Source: a virus. Taken from it: a stretch of DNA of 28,531 bases. Shown here in pieces: positions 21,064 to 28,503 of this stretch. Position 1 is the first letter of the stretch, and the number at the start of each line of letters is the position of its first letter. Where the stretch lies: IMG/VR virus record IMGVR_UViG_3300030101_000155, positions 1 through 28,531 of that record. One strand, 5' to 3'. The position numbers and the translations under genes are program-made. The notes beneath the pieces were generated by a model, which did not search any database, was not told the origin of the DNA, and saw only the letters and a list, made by a program, of their open reading frames with translations.

Positions 21064-21080
21064 AATCTATTATATAATAT
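21064..21080 (+). promoter_or_regulatory. Late promoter-like motif, site 3
   Basis: AATCTATTATATAATAT, with the 14-mer at 21067-21080 one base off the consensus. It overlaps the ATG of the protease gene at 21079, so a transcript from it would be leaderless or nearly so. Confidence 0.65.
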
Positions 21081-21798
21081 GCCATGTAAAGAATGCGAAA
21101 ACGGAAAGTACAAATTTGGTAATACTGGTGAGTGTAAATATGACACACTAACCGAATGTCAACAAGATAATAAAGACTATTACGAAAAAACCACATCTAT
21201 TGTAGAGCTTGTAATTGCAGATGATAGTGAGGAATTAGCTATTGATGCTATCTCGCTAGTTAATTCTCCTGCAATAGAACAAGACTTTGTGTTTTTTGGT
21301 AAAGAAAAAAATAATCTAACCTTTGCTAAGGTAGATGAAGAAAAGAGAATGCTAGTTAGCCCTGCTTTGATACCTAACAAACAGATATTTAGATATGATC
21401 CTAATACAGATTCAGAATACTATGTTTACTTTAGTCCTGAAACAGTACGCAAGGCTAGTGAGTTATATTTAAAGCATAACAACCATCATAAAGCTACACA
21501 TGAACACAACGAAAGAGTGTCAGGCGTTCTAACAGTAGAATCATGGATAAAAGAGGGCGATAGTGATAAGTCTAAATTATATGGTTACGACCTCCCAAAT
21601 GGCACATGGTTTGTTAAAATGAAAATAACAAATGATGAACTCTGGAGAGAGATTAAAGAGGGCAAATTAAAAGGGCTTAGTATAGAAGGCTACTTTACAG
21701 ATAAGATGGCTAAGATGTCAGAAAAAACACCAACAGATGAAGAAATACTATCAGCTTTAAATGAGATAATACGTGAAAATCAAACAAACTCAAAATAA
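21079..21798 (+). CDS. XkdF-like prohead serine protease
   Basis: The N-terminus is a Cys-rich module (PCKECENGKYKFGNTGECKY, residues 2-21, and Cys27). Residues 41-208 match the XkdF-like protease domain: 'VELVIADDSEELAIDAISLV', 'VSPALIPNKQIFRYD', 'FSPETVRKASELYLKHN' and 'ATHEHNERVSGVLTVESWI'. The probable catalytic residues are His141 or His143 in THEH and Ser201 in LKGLSIEGYF. It should cleave scaffold and capsid proteins during head maturation; scaffold and capsid genes follow directly. Confidence 0.85.
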   Translation: MPCKECENGKYKFGNTGECKYDTLTECQQDNKDYYEKTTSIVELVIADDSEELAIDAISLVNSPAIEQDFVFFGKEKNNLTFAKVDEEKRMLVSPALIPNKQIFRYDPNTDSEYYVYFSPETVRKASELYLKHNNHHKATHEHNERVSGVLTVESWIKEGDSDKSKLYGYDLPNGTWFVKMKITNDELWREIKEGKLKGLSIEGYFTDKMAKMSEKTPTDEEILSALNEIIRENQTNSK

Positions 21799-21814
21799 AT
21801 CTATTATATAACAG
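21797..21814 (+). promoter_or_regulatory. Late promoter-like motif, site 4
   Basis: AAATCTATTATATAACAG, with the 14-mer at 21801-21814 one base off the consensus. It begins in the stop codon of the protease gene and lies 17 bp before the scaffold ATG at 21832. Confidence 0.65.
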
Positions 21815-21831
21815 AACCTAAAACATTAATC

Positions 21832-22566
21832 ATGGATATTAAAGAACAAATATTAGTAGCACTTGGCTTAAATAAAGCTGAGGAAGAAATTAAATTGGGA
21901 TGGCAATCTAAAAGCGAAGATGGTGGAACAATTTTTGTTTCTACTGCTGAGGAACTAGAAGCAGGTGTAGACGTGTCAGTCCTTTTGGAAGATGGCACGA
22001 CAATTTTAGTTCCCATCGGAACGTATCGAACTGATACAGGCGTATCATTTAGAGTAGAAGAGGAAGGTGTTGTTTCAGAAGTTATTGAATCAGAAACGGA
22101 AGAGGAAGATACAGATGAAGATTTAAGAGAAGAAAAAGAAGAGTATAGCGAAATGACTGAATCTGTTGAATTTGCGTTCCCTGAAACTGATGCAGAAAAA
22201 GCAGATTGGGCAAAGTCTTATGAAGAAATGAAAGACAAAGTAGATAATTTAATGGATGCAATAGCAGATATTAAAGAAAGATTAGGAGAAAATGATACTG
22301 AAGATGTGGAAATGACTGAAGAAACAGCAGAGCCATCTACTAATCCTAAATCTATTAAAACAACAGAAGTGGTAGAATTTTCAGCAGAAGATGAAATAAA
22401 GAATTTAAAAGCTGAGAATGAAAAGTTAAAAACGGAATTAGCAGCAAGTCCTGCTGATGCTCCAATTAACACAAATAAATTTAGTGCGGAAAGACCTGTG
22501 TTAAGCAGAAAAGAATACAACAAACTTTCTCAACAAGAGAAGTTTTTATACAATTTAAACAAATAA
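21832..22566 (+). CDS. Acidic scaffold-like protein
   Basis: The 244-residue protein is strongly acidic, with an N-terminal beta-rich domain ('GGTIFVSTAEELEAGVDVSV', 'TTILVPIGTYRTDTGVSFRV'), an acidic stretch ('VIESETEEEDTDEDLREEKE') and a coiled coil near the end (AEDEIKNLKAENEKLKTEL). Its place between protease and major capsid, low complexity and high charge fit a scaffolding protein that shapes the procapsid and is removed by the protease. Confidence 0.75.
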   Translation: MDIKEQILVALGLNKAEEEIKLGWQSKSEDGGTIFVSTAEELEAGVDVSVLLEDGTTILVPIGTYRTDTGVSFRVEEEGVVSEVIESETEEEDTDEDLREEKEEYSEMTESVEFAFPETDAEKADWAKSYEEMKDKVDNLMDAIADIKERLGENDTEDVEMTEETAEPSTNPKSIKTTEVVEFSAEDEIKNLKAENEKLKTELAASPADAPINTNKFSAERPVLSRKEYNKLSQQEKFLYNLNK

Positions 22567-22589
22567 TATTAACTTAAAACAATAAAAAA

Positions 22590-23501
22590 ATGGCAGTAAC
22601 TACAACGTCAAACTTTGCAGGAAAGGCAGCAGGATTTTATATCAGTGCAGCTTTAAAAGAAGCAAAGTCGTTAGAATTCTTAACATTGATTGAAAATATC
22701 AAATTTAAGTCTAACATACAAAAAATGGATGCAACAGGAATGGTTCAAAATGCAACATGTAATTTCAATGAAGCAGGAACTCTTGCATTAACAGAAAATG
22801 TATTAGAACCAAAAAATTTAATGGTAAACACTGATATTTGTAAGCAAACTCTTTTAGATTCATGGGAGGCTTTACAAATGAGAGCAGGAGCAGGTGCGCC
22901 TCCACCTCCATCATTTGATGACTATGTGATTTCTTACTTAGGGCAAGTAATATCAGATGCAGTAGAGGGTGATACTTGGGTAGGTAACAATGGTGCAGGT
23001 AGATTTTTAGGGTTTATAGATGCAGCGGCAGGTTCTATCTCAACAGGTGCAGGTATTGTGGCTTCTACTGCAACAGCACCTTATAATGCGGCAAATATCA
23101 TTGCTAACCTACAGCAATTAGTTTCTGATTGGGCAGGTGGAACAGCGGCTAACACTTTATATAAAGAAGATTCTTATATCTACTTAAATAAAAAATCTTA
23201 TTCTCTATATATATCAGCAGTTTCTGCTTTAAATGCATTTCCATACAACAACATGAACGAAACTTATGAGCCTGTATTTGAAGGACATAAACTAGCAGTT
23301 TGCCCTGGAATGGCAGATGATAAAATGGTTGTAGCTGAAAGAAGCAACTTGTTTTTTGGTACTGATTTATTAAGTGACCAAACTAGAATTAGCATGATGG
23401 ATATGGCTGCTTTGGATGGGTCTGACAACATGAGAGTGGTTGTAAGATACTCAGCAGGAGTTCAAACAGGAATTAATACTGATATTGTTTACCAATCATA
23501 A
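22590..23501 (+). CDS. Major capsid protein
   Basis: The 303-residue product begins MAVTTTSNFAGKAAGFYISA and contains 'NLMVNTDICKQTLLDSWEAL', 'FDDYVISYLGQVISDAVEGD', 'KEDSYIYLNKKSYSLYISAV' and 'YEPVFEGHKLAVCPGMADDK'. This order resembles HK97-fold capsid proteins of flavobacterial phages, and it follows protease and scaffold genes. A UUCG hairpin lies just after the stop, consistent with a separately controlled, abundant transcript. Confidence 0.8.
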   Translation: MAVTTTSNFAGKAAGFYISAALKEAKSLEFLTLIENIKFKSNIQKMDATGMVQNATCNFNEAGTLALTENVLEPKNLMVNTDICKQTLLDSWEALQMRAGAGAPPPPSFDDYVISYLGQVISDAVEGDTWVGNNGAGRFLGFIDAAAGSISTGAGIVASTATAPYNAANIIANLQQLVSDWAGGTAANTLYKEDSYIYLNKKSYSLYISAVSALNAFPYNNMNETYEPVFEGHKLAVCPGMADDKMVVAERSNLFFGTDLLSDQTRISMMDMAALDGSDNMRVVVRYSAGVQTGINTDIVYQS

Positions 23502-23519
23502 TAAACTTAATTAACAGAT

Positions 23520-23541
23520 GCGAGGGCTTCGGCTCTCGCTT
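23520..23541 (+). terminator. UUCG-tetraloop hairpin after the capsid gene
   Basis: GCGAGGGC-TTCG-GCTCTCGC (23520-23539) forms an 8-bp stem, with one G-T pair, closed by a C(UUCG)G tetraloop. The following TTCTATAACCTTT is only partly T-rich, so it may act as a weak terminator, an RNA-stabilising end or a processing point. Confidence 0.7.
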
Positions 23542-23567
23542 CTATAACCTTTAAAACATAAAAAAAT

Positions 23568-24152
23568 ATGGCATGTACTAATTTAACTAAGGGTAGAGGT
23601 TTAGATTGTAATAGAATATCAGGAGGAATAAAATATGTTTATTTTGGTGTTTATGACCAATTCACAGCTCCTATTGATGGAACAGGTATTGTAGTAGCTA
23701 ATGGAGAGATAACAGATATTGAAATGGGCGCAGGGACTGGCTTATATCGTTACACAATGCCTTTGGGTGTTGCATCAGCTACAGATACTGTAACAGGCAG
23801 TCGTGAAAATGGCAGTATTTTCTATGAGCCTAGTGTTGAAGTTGTGTTAAACAGATTGACAAAAGAAGATCAACACGAAATTAAGCTATTAGGAGCTACA
23901 AAAACAGTTGTATTTTGTCAATTAAATGCACAATTAGCAAACGGACATGATGTAATTATTGGAATGGGCGTTGTTAATGGTATGGAAATGAATGCAGGAA
24001 CTATGACTACTGGAGCTAGTTTTGGGGATAGAGGAGGTTATAATTTGACCTTTTCAGGCATGGAGGCAGAACCATTTGCAATGGTTGCTGACTATACTAC
24101 AAACCCATTTGATAATGCAGCATTTACAAATGTATCTATAACTACATCATAA
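23568..24152 (+). CDS. Probable major tail tube protein
   Basis: The 194-residue protein starts MACTNLTKGRGLDCNRISGG followed by 'IKYVYFGVYDQFTAPIDGTG'. Later 'SRENGSIFYEPSVEVVLNRL' and 'GMEMNAGTMTTGASFGDRGG' precede 'YNLTFSGMEAEPFAMVADY'. The pattern 'CxxxxG...DCxxxxGGIKxVYF...NGxxFFExxLxVxLxR...GxxxGDxxGYxLTFxGxE' is what I associate with tail tube proteins of Bacteroidetes siphophages. A clear terminator follows, so it is the last gene of its transcription unit. Confidence 0.7.
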   Translation: MACTNLTKGRGLDCNRISGGIKYVYFGVYDQFTAPIDGTGIVVANGEITDIEMGAGTGLYRYTMPLGVASATDTVTGSRENGSIFYEPSVEVVLNRLTKEDQHEIKLLGATKTVVFCQLNAQLANGHDVIIGMGVVNGMEMNAGTMTTGASFGDRGGYNLTFSGMEAEPFAMVADYTTNPFDNAAFTNVSITTS

Positions 24153-24186
24153 AACTTATCATTAGTTTTTATATATATTCTTGATT

Positions 24187-24210
24187 AGGAGGGCTTTATG
24201 CCCTCTTTTT
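24187..24210 (+). terminator. Intrinsic terminator
   Basis: GAGGGC-TTTAT-GCCCTC (24189-24205), followed by TTTTTCTTTT, is a textbook intrinsic terminator on the + strand. It separates the tail-tube unit from the genes driven by the late motif at 24237. Confidence 0.92.
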
Positions 24211-24236
24211 CTTTTATTAGCAAATAAATAAGACCT

Positions 24237-24254
24237 TTTTCTATTATATAATAG
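24237..24254 (+). promoter_or_regulatory. Late promoter-like motif, site 5 (perfect palindrome)
   Basis: TTTTCTATTATATAATAG. The 14-mer CTATTATATAATAG at 24241-24254 is its own reverse complement. It lies between a strong terminator and the ATG at 24266. New transcription must start in this 60-bp stretch if the terminator works, which is the best local evidence that the motif is a promoter. Confidence 0.75.
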
Positions 24255-24265
24255 GTACACTAATT

Positions 24266-24964
24266 ATGATACACGCAACAACAAATTCTAGCTTTCAAGC
24301 CAACATACAAACTCAGGATGTGAGGATTGGTACTGCAAGTGATGCTAACACTAGGTATTTGTTTAAGTTCACTAATGATATGAGCGGAGCGGTGCAATAT
24401 GCGTATCCTGAACAACAGCTATATAATAGATACTCTATGTTTTCATTTAGCTACAATCCAACGCCTGATGTTTTCTTAGGGCGTGTTGATTTAAAACCTG
24501 CCGGGTATTGGAAATACGAAGTTTATGAGGTTACTTGGGGGGTTTTTGGAGTATTAGATAATGAACAAGCACCATCAACTGAATTAGCAATATTATTGCC
24601 TGCAAGTATAAGAAGAGGTGTAGTACAAGGATTAGTTACAAAAGGCAAAATGTTAGTATCAGAACTTAGCGGAACAGAAGAGGTGCAATATACTCAAAAT
24701 GGTGGCGAGGTCATCAGTTTAGATATAGCTTATGGCGGTATTGGTTATACAATTGCCCCTACTGTAACAATAACAGGTGATAGCATAACCCCTGCAACTG
24801 CAACATGTACTATATCAGGGGGTGTTGTGAATAGCGTAACTCTTACTTATGCAGGAAACGGATATACCGAAAATCCTGTTGTTACGCTTTCAAGTGTAGG
24901 CGAAACAGCAACAGCTAGTATAACAGCTAGCATTCAAGAAAACAATTATATTTATAACGGATAA
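24266..24964 (+). CDS. Structural protein with C-terminal GYTxxPTVT repeats
   Basis: Residues 1-135 read as a beta-rich phage structural domain ('RYLFKFTNDMSGAVQYAYPE', 'FLGRVDLKPAGYWKYEVYEV'). Residues about 148-215 have two repeats of the type 'GGxGYTxxPTVTI', seen as GGIGYTIAPTVTITG and GNGYTENPVVTLSS, joined by TATCTISGGVVNSVTL. These repeats are common in fibre and adhesin proteins. It is probably an outer tail or head fibre component. Confidence 0.65.
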   Translation: MIHATTNSSFQANIQTQDVRIGTASDANTRYLFKFTNDMSGAVQYAYPEQQLYNRYSMFSFSYNPTPDVFLGRVDLKPAGYWKYEVYEVTWGVFGVLDNEQAPSTELAILLPASIRRGVVQGLVTKGKMLVSELSGTEEVQYTQNGGEVISLDIAYGGIGYTIAPTVTITGDSITPATATCTISGGVVNSVTLTYAGNGYTENPVVTLSSVGETATASITASIQENNYIYNG

Positions 24965-24974
24965 AAATTAAAAA

Positions 24975-25253
24975 ATGGCAATAGAAAACGTACAACAATT
25001 ATTAACAGAGCAACTAGGTAAAAATGGAAATACAGAGGTTGTTACATCAGCAGCAGCAGTAACAAGTAAAGACTATTATTGTGTTTACTTTCCTGTTGAA
25101 AGTGTAGTAGCATCAATTACAGCAGCAGATACAGAGGGAGAGGCGGCACTACAAACAACACTAGCCGCAGGAACCACATTATTCATGAACATAAATTCTC
25201 TAACCCTAACTAGCGGAATAGCGATTTGTTATAATGAGGGAGCAACTTCATAA
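24975..25253 (+). CDS. Small structural protein, possible decoration protein
   Basis: The 92-residue product starts MAIENVQQLLTEQLGKNGNT and is rich in Ala and Thr with the pattern 'YYCVYFPVESVVASITAADT' and 'LAAGTTLFMNINSLTLTSGI'. It resembles small beta-rich phage decoration or fibre-base proteins. It lies 10 bp after the repeat protein and 3 bp before the lectin-like gene. Confidence 0.6.
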   Translation: MAIENVQQLLTEQLGKNGNTEVVTSAAAVTSKDYYCVYFPVESVVASITAADTEGEAALQTTLAAGTTLFMNINSLTLTSGIAICYNEGATS

Positions 25254-25256
25254 TCT

Positions 25257-25934
25257 ATGTTATCACTTAGTCAAAAATTAAGTTTAAATACAATAAGACC
25301 ACAGGGCGGTTGGACACCTGGCTCTGATAATGTTGTGGCGTGGTATAAAATGGCAGCAGGAATTATTTTAAATGGCTCTGATGTTAGTGAATGGAGAGAT
25401 AGTTCAGGAAATGGTTACACTATGAAACAATCGGATACTGCACAACAACCAGAGTATTCAGCAGGGGTTTTAACATTTGATCCTACAAGCAACGAATGTT
25501 TAGAGTTAGATGGAACTCAAATACAATTAGCAGGAGATTTTACAATTGGTATTCGTTTTAACGTATCAGCCACAACAGGAACACTATTGGCAGACCAAAC
25601 AGAAACAGGAGAGTTTTTAAGATTTCAGGCTAGTAACAAAATAAGAGTAAAAATTGATGGTACAGCACCATTAGATCTGACTTTAAATAGTGGTAATTTT
25701 AGCGGAGAGCAGTACATGGTTTTGACACGTTCTAGCGGTACAGTTAATATGTGGGTAGATGGTGTTCAACAAACAAGTTCAGGAACTAAAACAGGAACAG
25801 CAGATATTGATGCAATAGGCATTAGAAAAACAGATGCATCCCCTTATGATGGTACCATGAGAGAAATACAAATATACAGCAGTACAAGTGCGGCATTAAC
25901 AGCTAATGTCAATACATGGTTAGCAGCCTTATAA
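25257..25934 (+). CDS. LamG/concanavalin A-like lectin domain protein
   Basis: The 225-residue protein carries a jelly-roll lectin pattern: 'VVAWYKMAAGIILNGSDVSE', then WRDSSGNGYTMKQSDTAQQP, 'ELDGTQIQLAGDFTIGIRFN', 'QYMVLTRSSGTVNMWVDGVQ' and a final MREIQIYSS. This 'W-D-x-SGNG ... F-T-I-x-I-R-F ... R-x-x-G-x-x-x-x-Y-V-D-G' layout is typical of phage LamG modules. It is probably a virion surface adhesin that binds host glycans. It shares the transcription unit with the portal gene. Confidence 0.8.
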   Translation: MLSLSQKLSLNTIRPQGGWTPGSDNVVAWYKMAAGIILNGSDVSEWRDSSGNGYTMKQSDTAQQPEYSAGVLTFDPTSNECLELDGTQIQLAGDFTIGIRFNVSATTGTLLADQTETGEFLRFQASNKIRVKIDGTAPLDLTLNSGNFSGEQYMVLTRSSGTVNMWVDGVQQTSSGTKTGTADIDAIGIRKTDASPYDGTMREIQIYSSTSAALTANVNTWLAAL

Positions 25935-25944
25935 AATAAAAAAT

Positions 25945-27939
25945 ATGAAAGACAATATTATTAATATTAATTTAGAAACTTCAACTTCTCCAATTATTTC
26001 TGAAACTAGGGGTAGGGATTGGATAGAATACGGAACTGATGATTGGAGAAACCTATATCCTCAGTTTTTGATAGATTTGTATTATTCTAGTTCTATTACA
26101 GCAGCTATTATTAATGCTACTTCTGAAATGATAGCAGGAGAGGATTTGATAATAGAGGATGAAGAGGATAGAGATTTAGAGGCTAGGGTAAAACTACAAA
26201 ACTTTATGGACAGGGCTAATGGTAATGAAAGCCTGCATGAAGTTATTAAAAAATTATCTTTTGATTTTAAATTACAGGGTGCTTTTGCACTTAATATTGT
26301 ATGGAGTAAAGATAGAACACAAATAGCAGAAATATATCATGTGGCAGTAGAGAAGATAAGATGTGCAAGACCTAATGAATTTGGCAAAACACCAGGATAT
26401 TATATTAGTTCTGATTGGACTAATACTAGACAAAACAAACCTTATTATGTTCCTGCTTTTAATGTTAATGATAGAACCTCAGCTAATCAAATAATGTATG
26501 CAGGGCTTTATAGTCCTAACATGAATAGCTACTACACTCCTGATTACGTTAGCTGTAACAATTGGGCATTAATAGATTCTAGGATTAGCGAATTTCACCT
26601 TAATAATATATCTAGTGGATTTGCAGGGTCTTTTATGATTAATTTTTCAAATGGAATACCAACGCAAGAGGAGAGATTTCAAATAGAGCAAAGCTTAACA
26701 GATAAATTTACAGGGCAAAATAATGCAGGTAAATTCGTTTTAACATTTTCAGATGATAAGACTAGAACTCCAGAAATACAAGCAATAACACCAGATAAAT
26801 TATCAGAGCAATATTTAGCATTACAAGAACTTTTAACACAAAACATTTTAAGTGGACATAGAGTAACATCCAAAACTCTTATGGGTATTGATAGTGCTAA
26901 TGGCTTTTCTTCAAATACTGATGAACTAATAAATGCTGCGGATTTTTACAGACAAACAGTAATTTTACCTTTCCAAGATATGCTAATCAAACAGCTTAGG
27001 AAGATATTCCAAGTTAATGATATGGATATGCCTGTACGCTTTGTGCAGCTTAAACCAATTACAGTTCAATTTGATTCTAAGACAATACGTGAGGTGATGA
27101 CAACGGATGAAATACGTGAAGAACTAGGATTAGAGCCTTTAGGAGATGAAGATACAGTAGAACAGGATGTAAAGTTTAGCAAAGTTGGAATGATTGATGG
27201 AGAGCCTGTTTTTAGCACAATAGAAGAGGCTGAGGCTCATGCAAAGACAAAAGGGTGTGTAGGGTACCATGAGCATGAATATGAGGGGAAAACAGCTTAT
27301 ATGGCGTGTGAGGGGCATGAAGAGGCAACGGAACTATCTAAGTTTATTGAAGAGTTTGGAGAAGATATTCCTAAAGATTGGGAAATGATAGAGGAGGAAA
27401 TTGTAGATGGGGAACACCAAGATTTTAATTTTGAACAGGTGTTAAATGAAGAGGCTAATAAAAAGTTAGAATTAGCATCAACAGGCACAGCTAGACCAAA
27501 TGCAAGAAGTAGTCAGGATGGCACTAATAAATCTGATAATGACTTTTACAAAGTTAGATATGTTTACACAAAAGATAATTTTTTAAGTCAAGAGGGATCA
27601 ACAAGAGAATTTTGTAAATTAATGACATCTAGCAAAAAAATCTACAGAAAAGAAGATATTTTACAAATGAGTAATAGAGCAGTCAATCCAGGATGGGGGC
27701 CGAGAGGTGCTGCAACGTATTCAATATGGCTTTATAAAGGCGGAGGAAACTGCCATCATTTTTGGCTTAGACAAATCTATAAAACTTCTTTAAGAGGTGC
27801 TAAAGGTAATATATCATCTAAGCAATTAATATCATATACAAAGGCAAAAAGTGAGGGGTTTACAGCAGAAAAAAATGATAACTTAGTAGCTAGACCACCA
27901 AAAAGAATGAAAAATAACGGATTTTTAGAACCAAGATAG
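25945..27939 (+). CDS. Portal protein with C-terminal extensions
   Basis: The first 400 residues look like a phage portal: 'ITAAIINATSEMIAGEDLII', 'IKKLSFDFKLQGAFALNIVW', 'SEQYLALQELLTQNILSGHR' and 'SKTLMGIDSANGFSSNTDEL'. At about 437-455 there is a Cys/His module (CVGYHEHEYEGKTAYMACEG, then H). From about 540 to 664 a second domain carries NRAVNPGWGPRGAATYSIWL and YKGGGNCHHFWLRQIYK, known to me from other Bacteroidetes phage head proteins. At 664 residues it is longer than usual portals. The extensions may serve head assembly or ejection. Confidence 0.75.
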   Translation: MKDNIININLETSTSPIISETRGRDWIEYGTDDWRNLYPQFLIDLYYSSSITAAIINATSEMIAGEDLIIEDEEDRDLEARVKLQNFMDRANGNESLHEVIKKLSFDFKLQGAFALNIVWSKDRTQIAEIYHVAVEKIRCARPNEFGKTPGYYISSDWTNTRQNKPYYVPAFNVNDRTSANQIMYAGLYSPNMNSYYTPDYVSCNNWALIDSRISEFHLNNISSGFAGSFMINFSNGIPTQEERFQIEQSLTDKFTGQNNAGKFVLTFSDDKTRTPEIQAITPDKLSEQYLALQELLTQNILSGHRVTSKTLMGIDSANGFSSNTDELINAADFYRQTVILPFQDMLIKQLRKIFQVNDMDMPVRFVQLKPITVQFDSKTIREVMTTDEIREELGLEPLGDEDTVEQDVKFSKVGMIDGEPVFSTIEEAEAHAKTKGCVGYHEHEYEGKTAYMACEGHEEATELSKFIEEFGEDIPKDWEMIEEEIVDGEHQDFNFEQVLNEEANKKLELASTGTARPNARSSQDGTNKSDNDFYKVRYVYTKDNFLSQEGSTREFCKLMTSSKKIYRKEDILQMSNRAVNPGWGPRGAATYSIWLYKGGGNCHHFWLRQIYKTSLRGAKGNISSKQLISYTKAKSEGFTAEKNDNLVARPPKRMKNNGFLEPR

Positions 27940-27942
27940 ATT

Positions 27943-28503
27943 ATGGCATACGTATTATTTATATCAGAAGATAAACTAAAGGATTCAACAGCATTGAATC
28001 TTAATATTGATCCTGCAATTTTGCTTCCTTTTGTGAGAGAAGCACAGAAATTGTATATTGAAACTGCATTGGGTACAGATTTAACAGCCCATTTAAAAGC
28101 ACAGATAACAGCAGGAACCTTAGCAGGGGCGGACAAAACATTAGTAGATGATTATATTGCTGAGTGTTTGCCAGGCTATGCCGTGTATCATGCTATACCA
28201 TTTTTGAGATTCAAATTTGAGAATGGCAATATATATTCTAAAACCTCAGAAACAGGAAATTCCATTAGTACGGAGGAAGCCCAACATTTAAGAGAGGAAG
28301 TTATGAACACAGCAAGTTACTATCGTGAAAGGCTAATAGACTACATTAGAAATAATACCTCTAGCTTTCCTGCCTATTCTACAAACTCAGGTGCAGATGT
28401 TAGTCCATCAACGGATAACTATTATGCAGGAATGAATCTTGAAAGGCCTATGCAGAGCAGCAAATTAACATTAAGAGATTTCTTAACTCCTGATTTAACG
28501 TAA
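27943..28503 (+). CDS. Head-tail connector-like protein (DUF6712 type)
   Basis: The 186-residue product begins MAYVLFISEDKLKDSTALNL and has 'PFVREAQKLYIETALGTDLT', 'YIAECLPGYAVYHAIPFLRF' and 'LREEVMNTASYYRERLIDYI'. This helical layout ('F...AQ...I...LG...L...L') matches the small connector-like proteins that follow portal genes in Bacteroidetes phages. It starts 3 bp after the portal stop. Its last 24 codons lie in the terminal repeat and reappear at 1-73. Confidence 0.75.
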   Translation: MAYVLFISEDKLKDSTALNLNIDPAILLPFVREAQKLYIETALGTDLTAHLKAQITAGTLAGADKTLVDDYIAECLPGYAVYHAIPFLRFKFENGNIYSKTSETGNSISTEEAQHLREEVMNTASYYRERLIDYIRNNTSSFPAYSTNSGADVSPSTDNYYAGMNLERPMQSSKLTLRDFLTPDLT

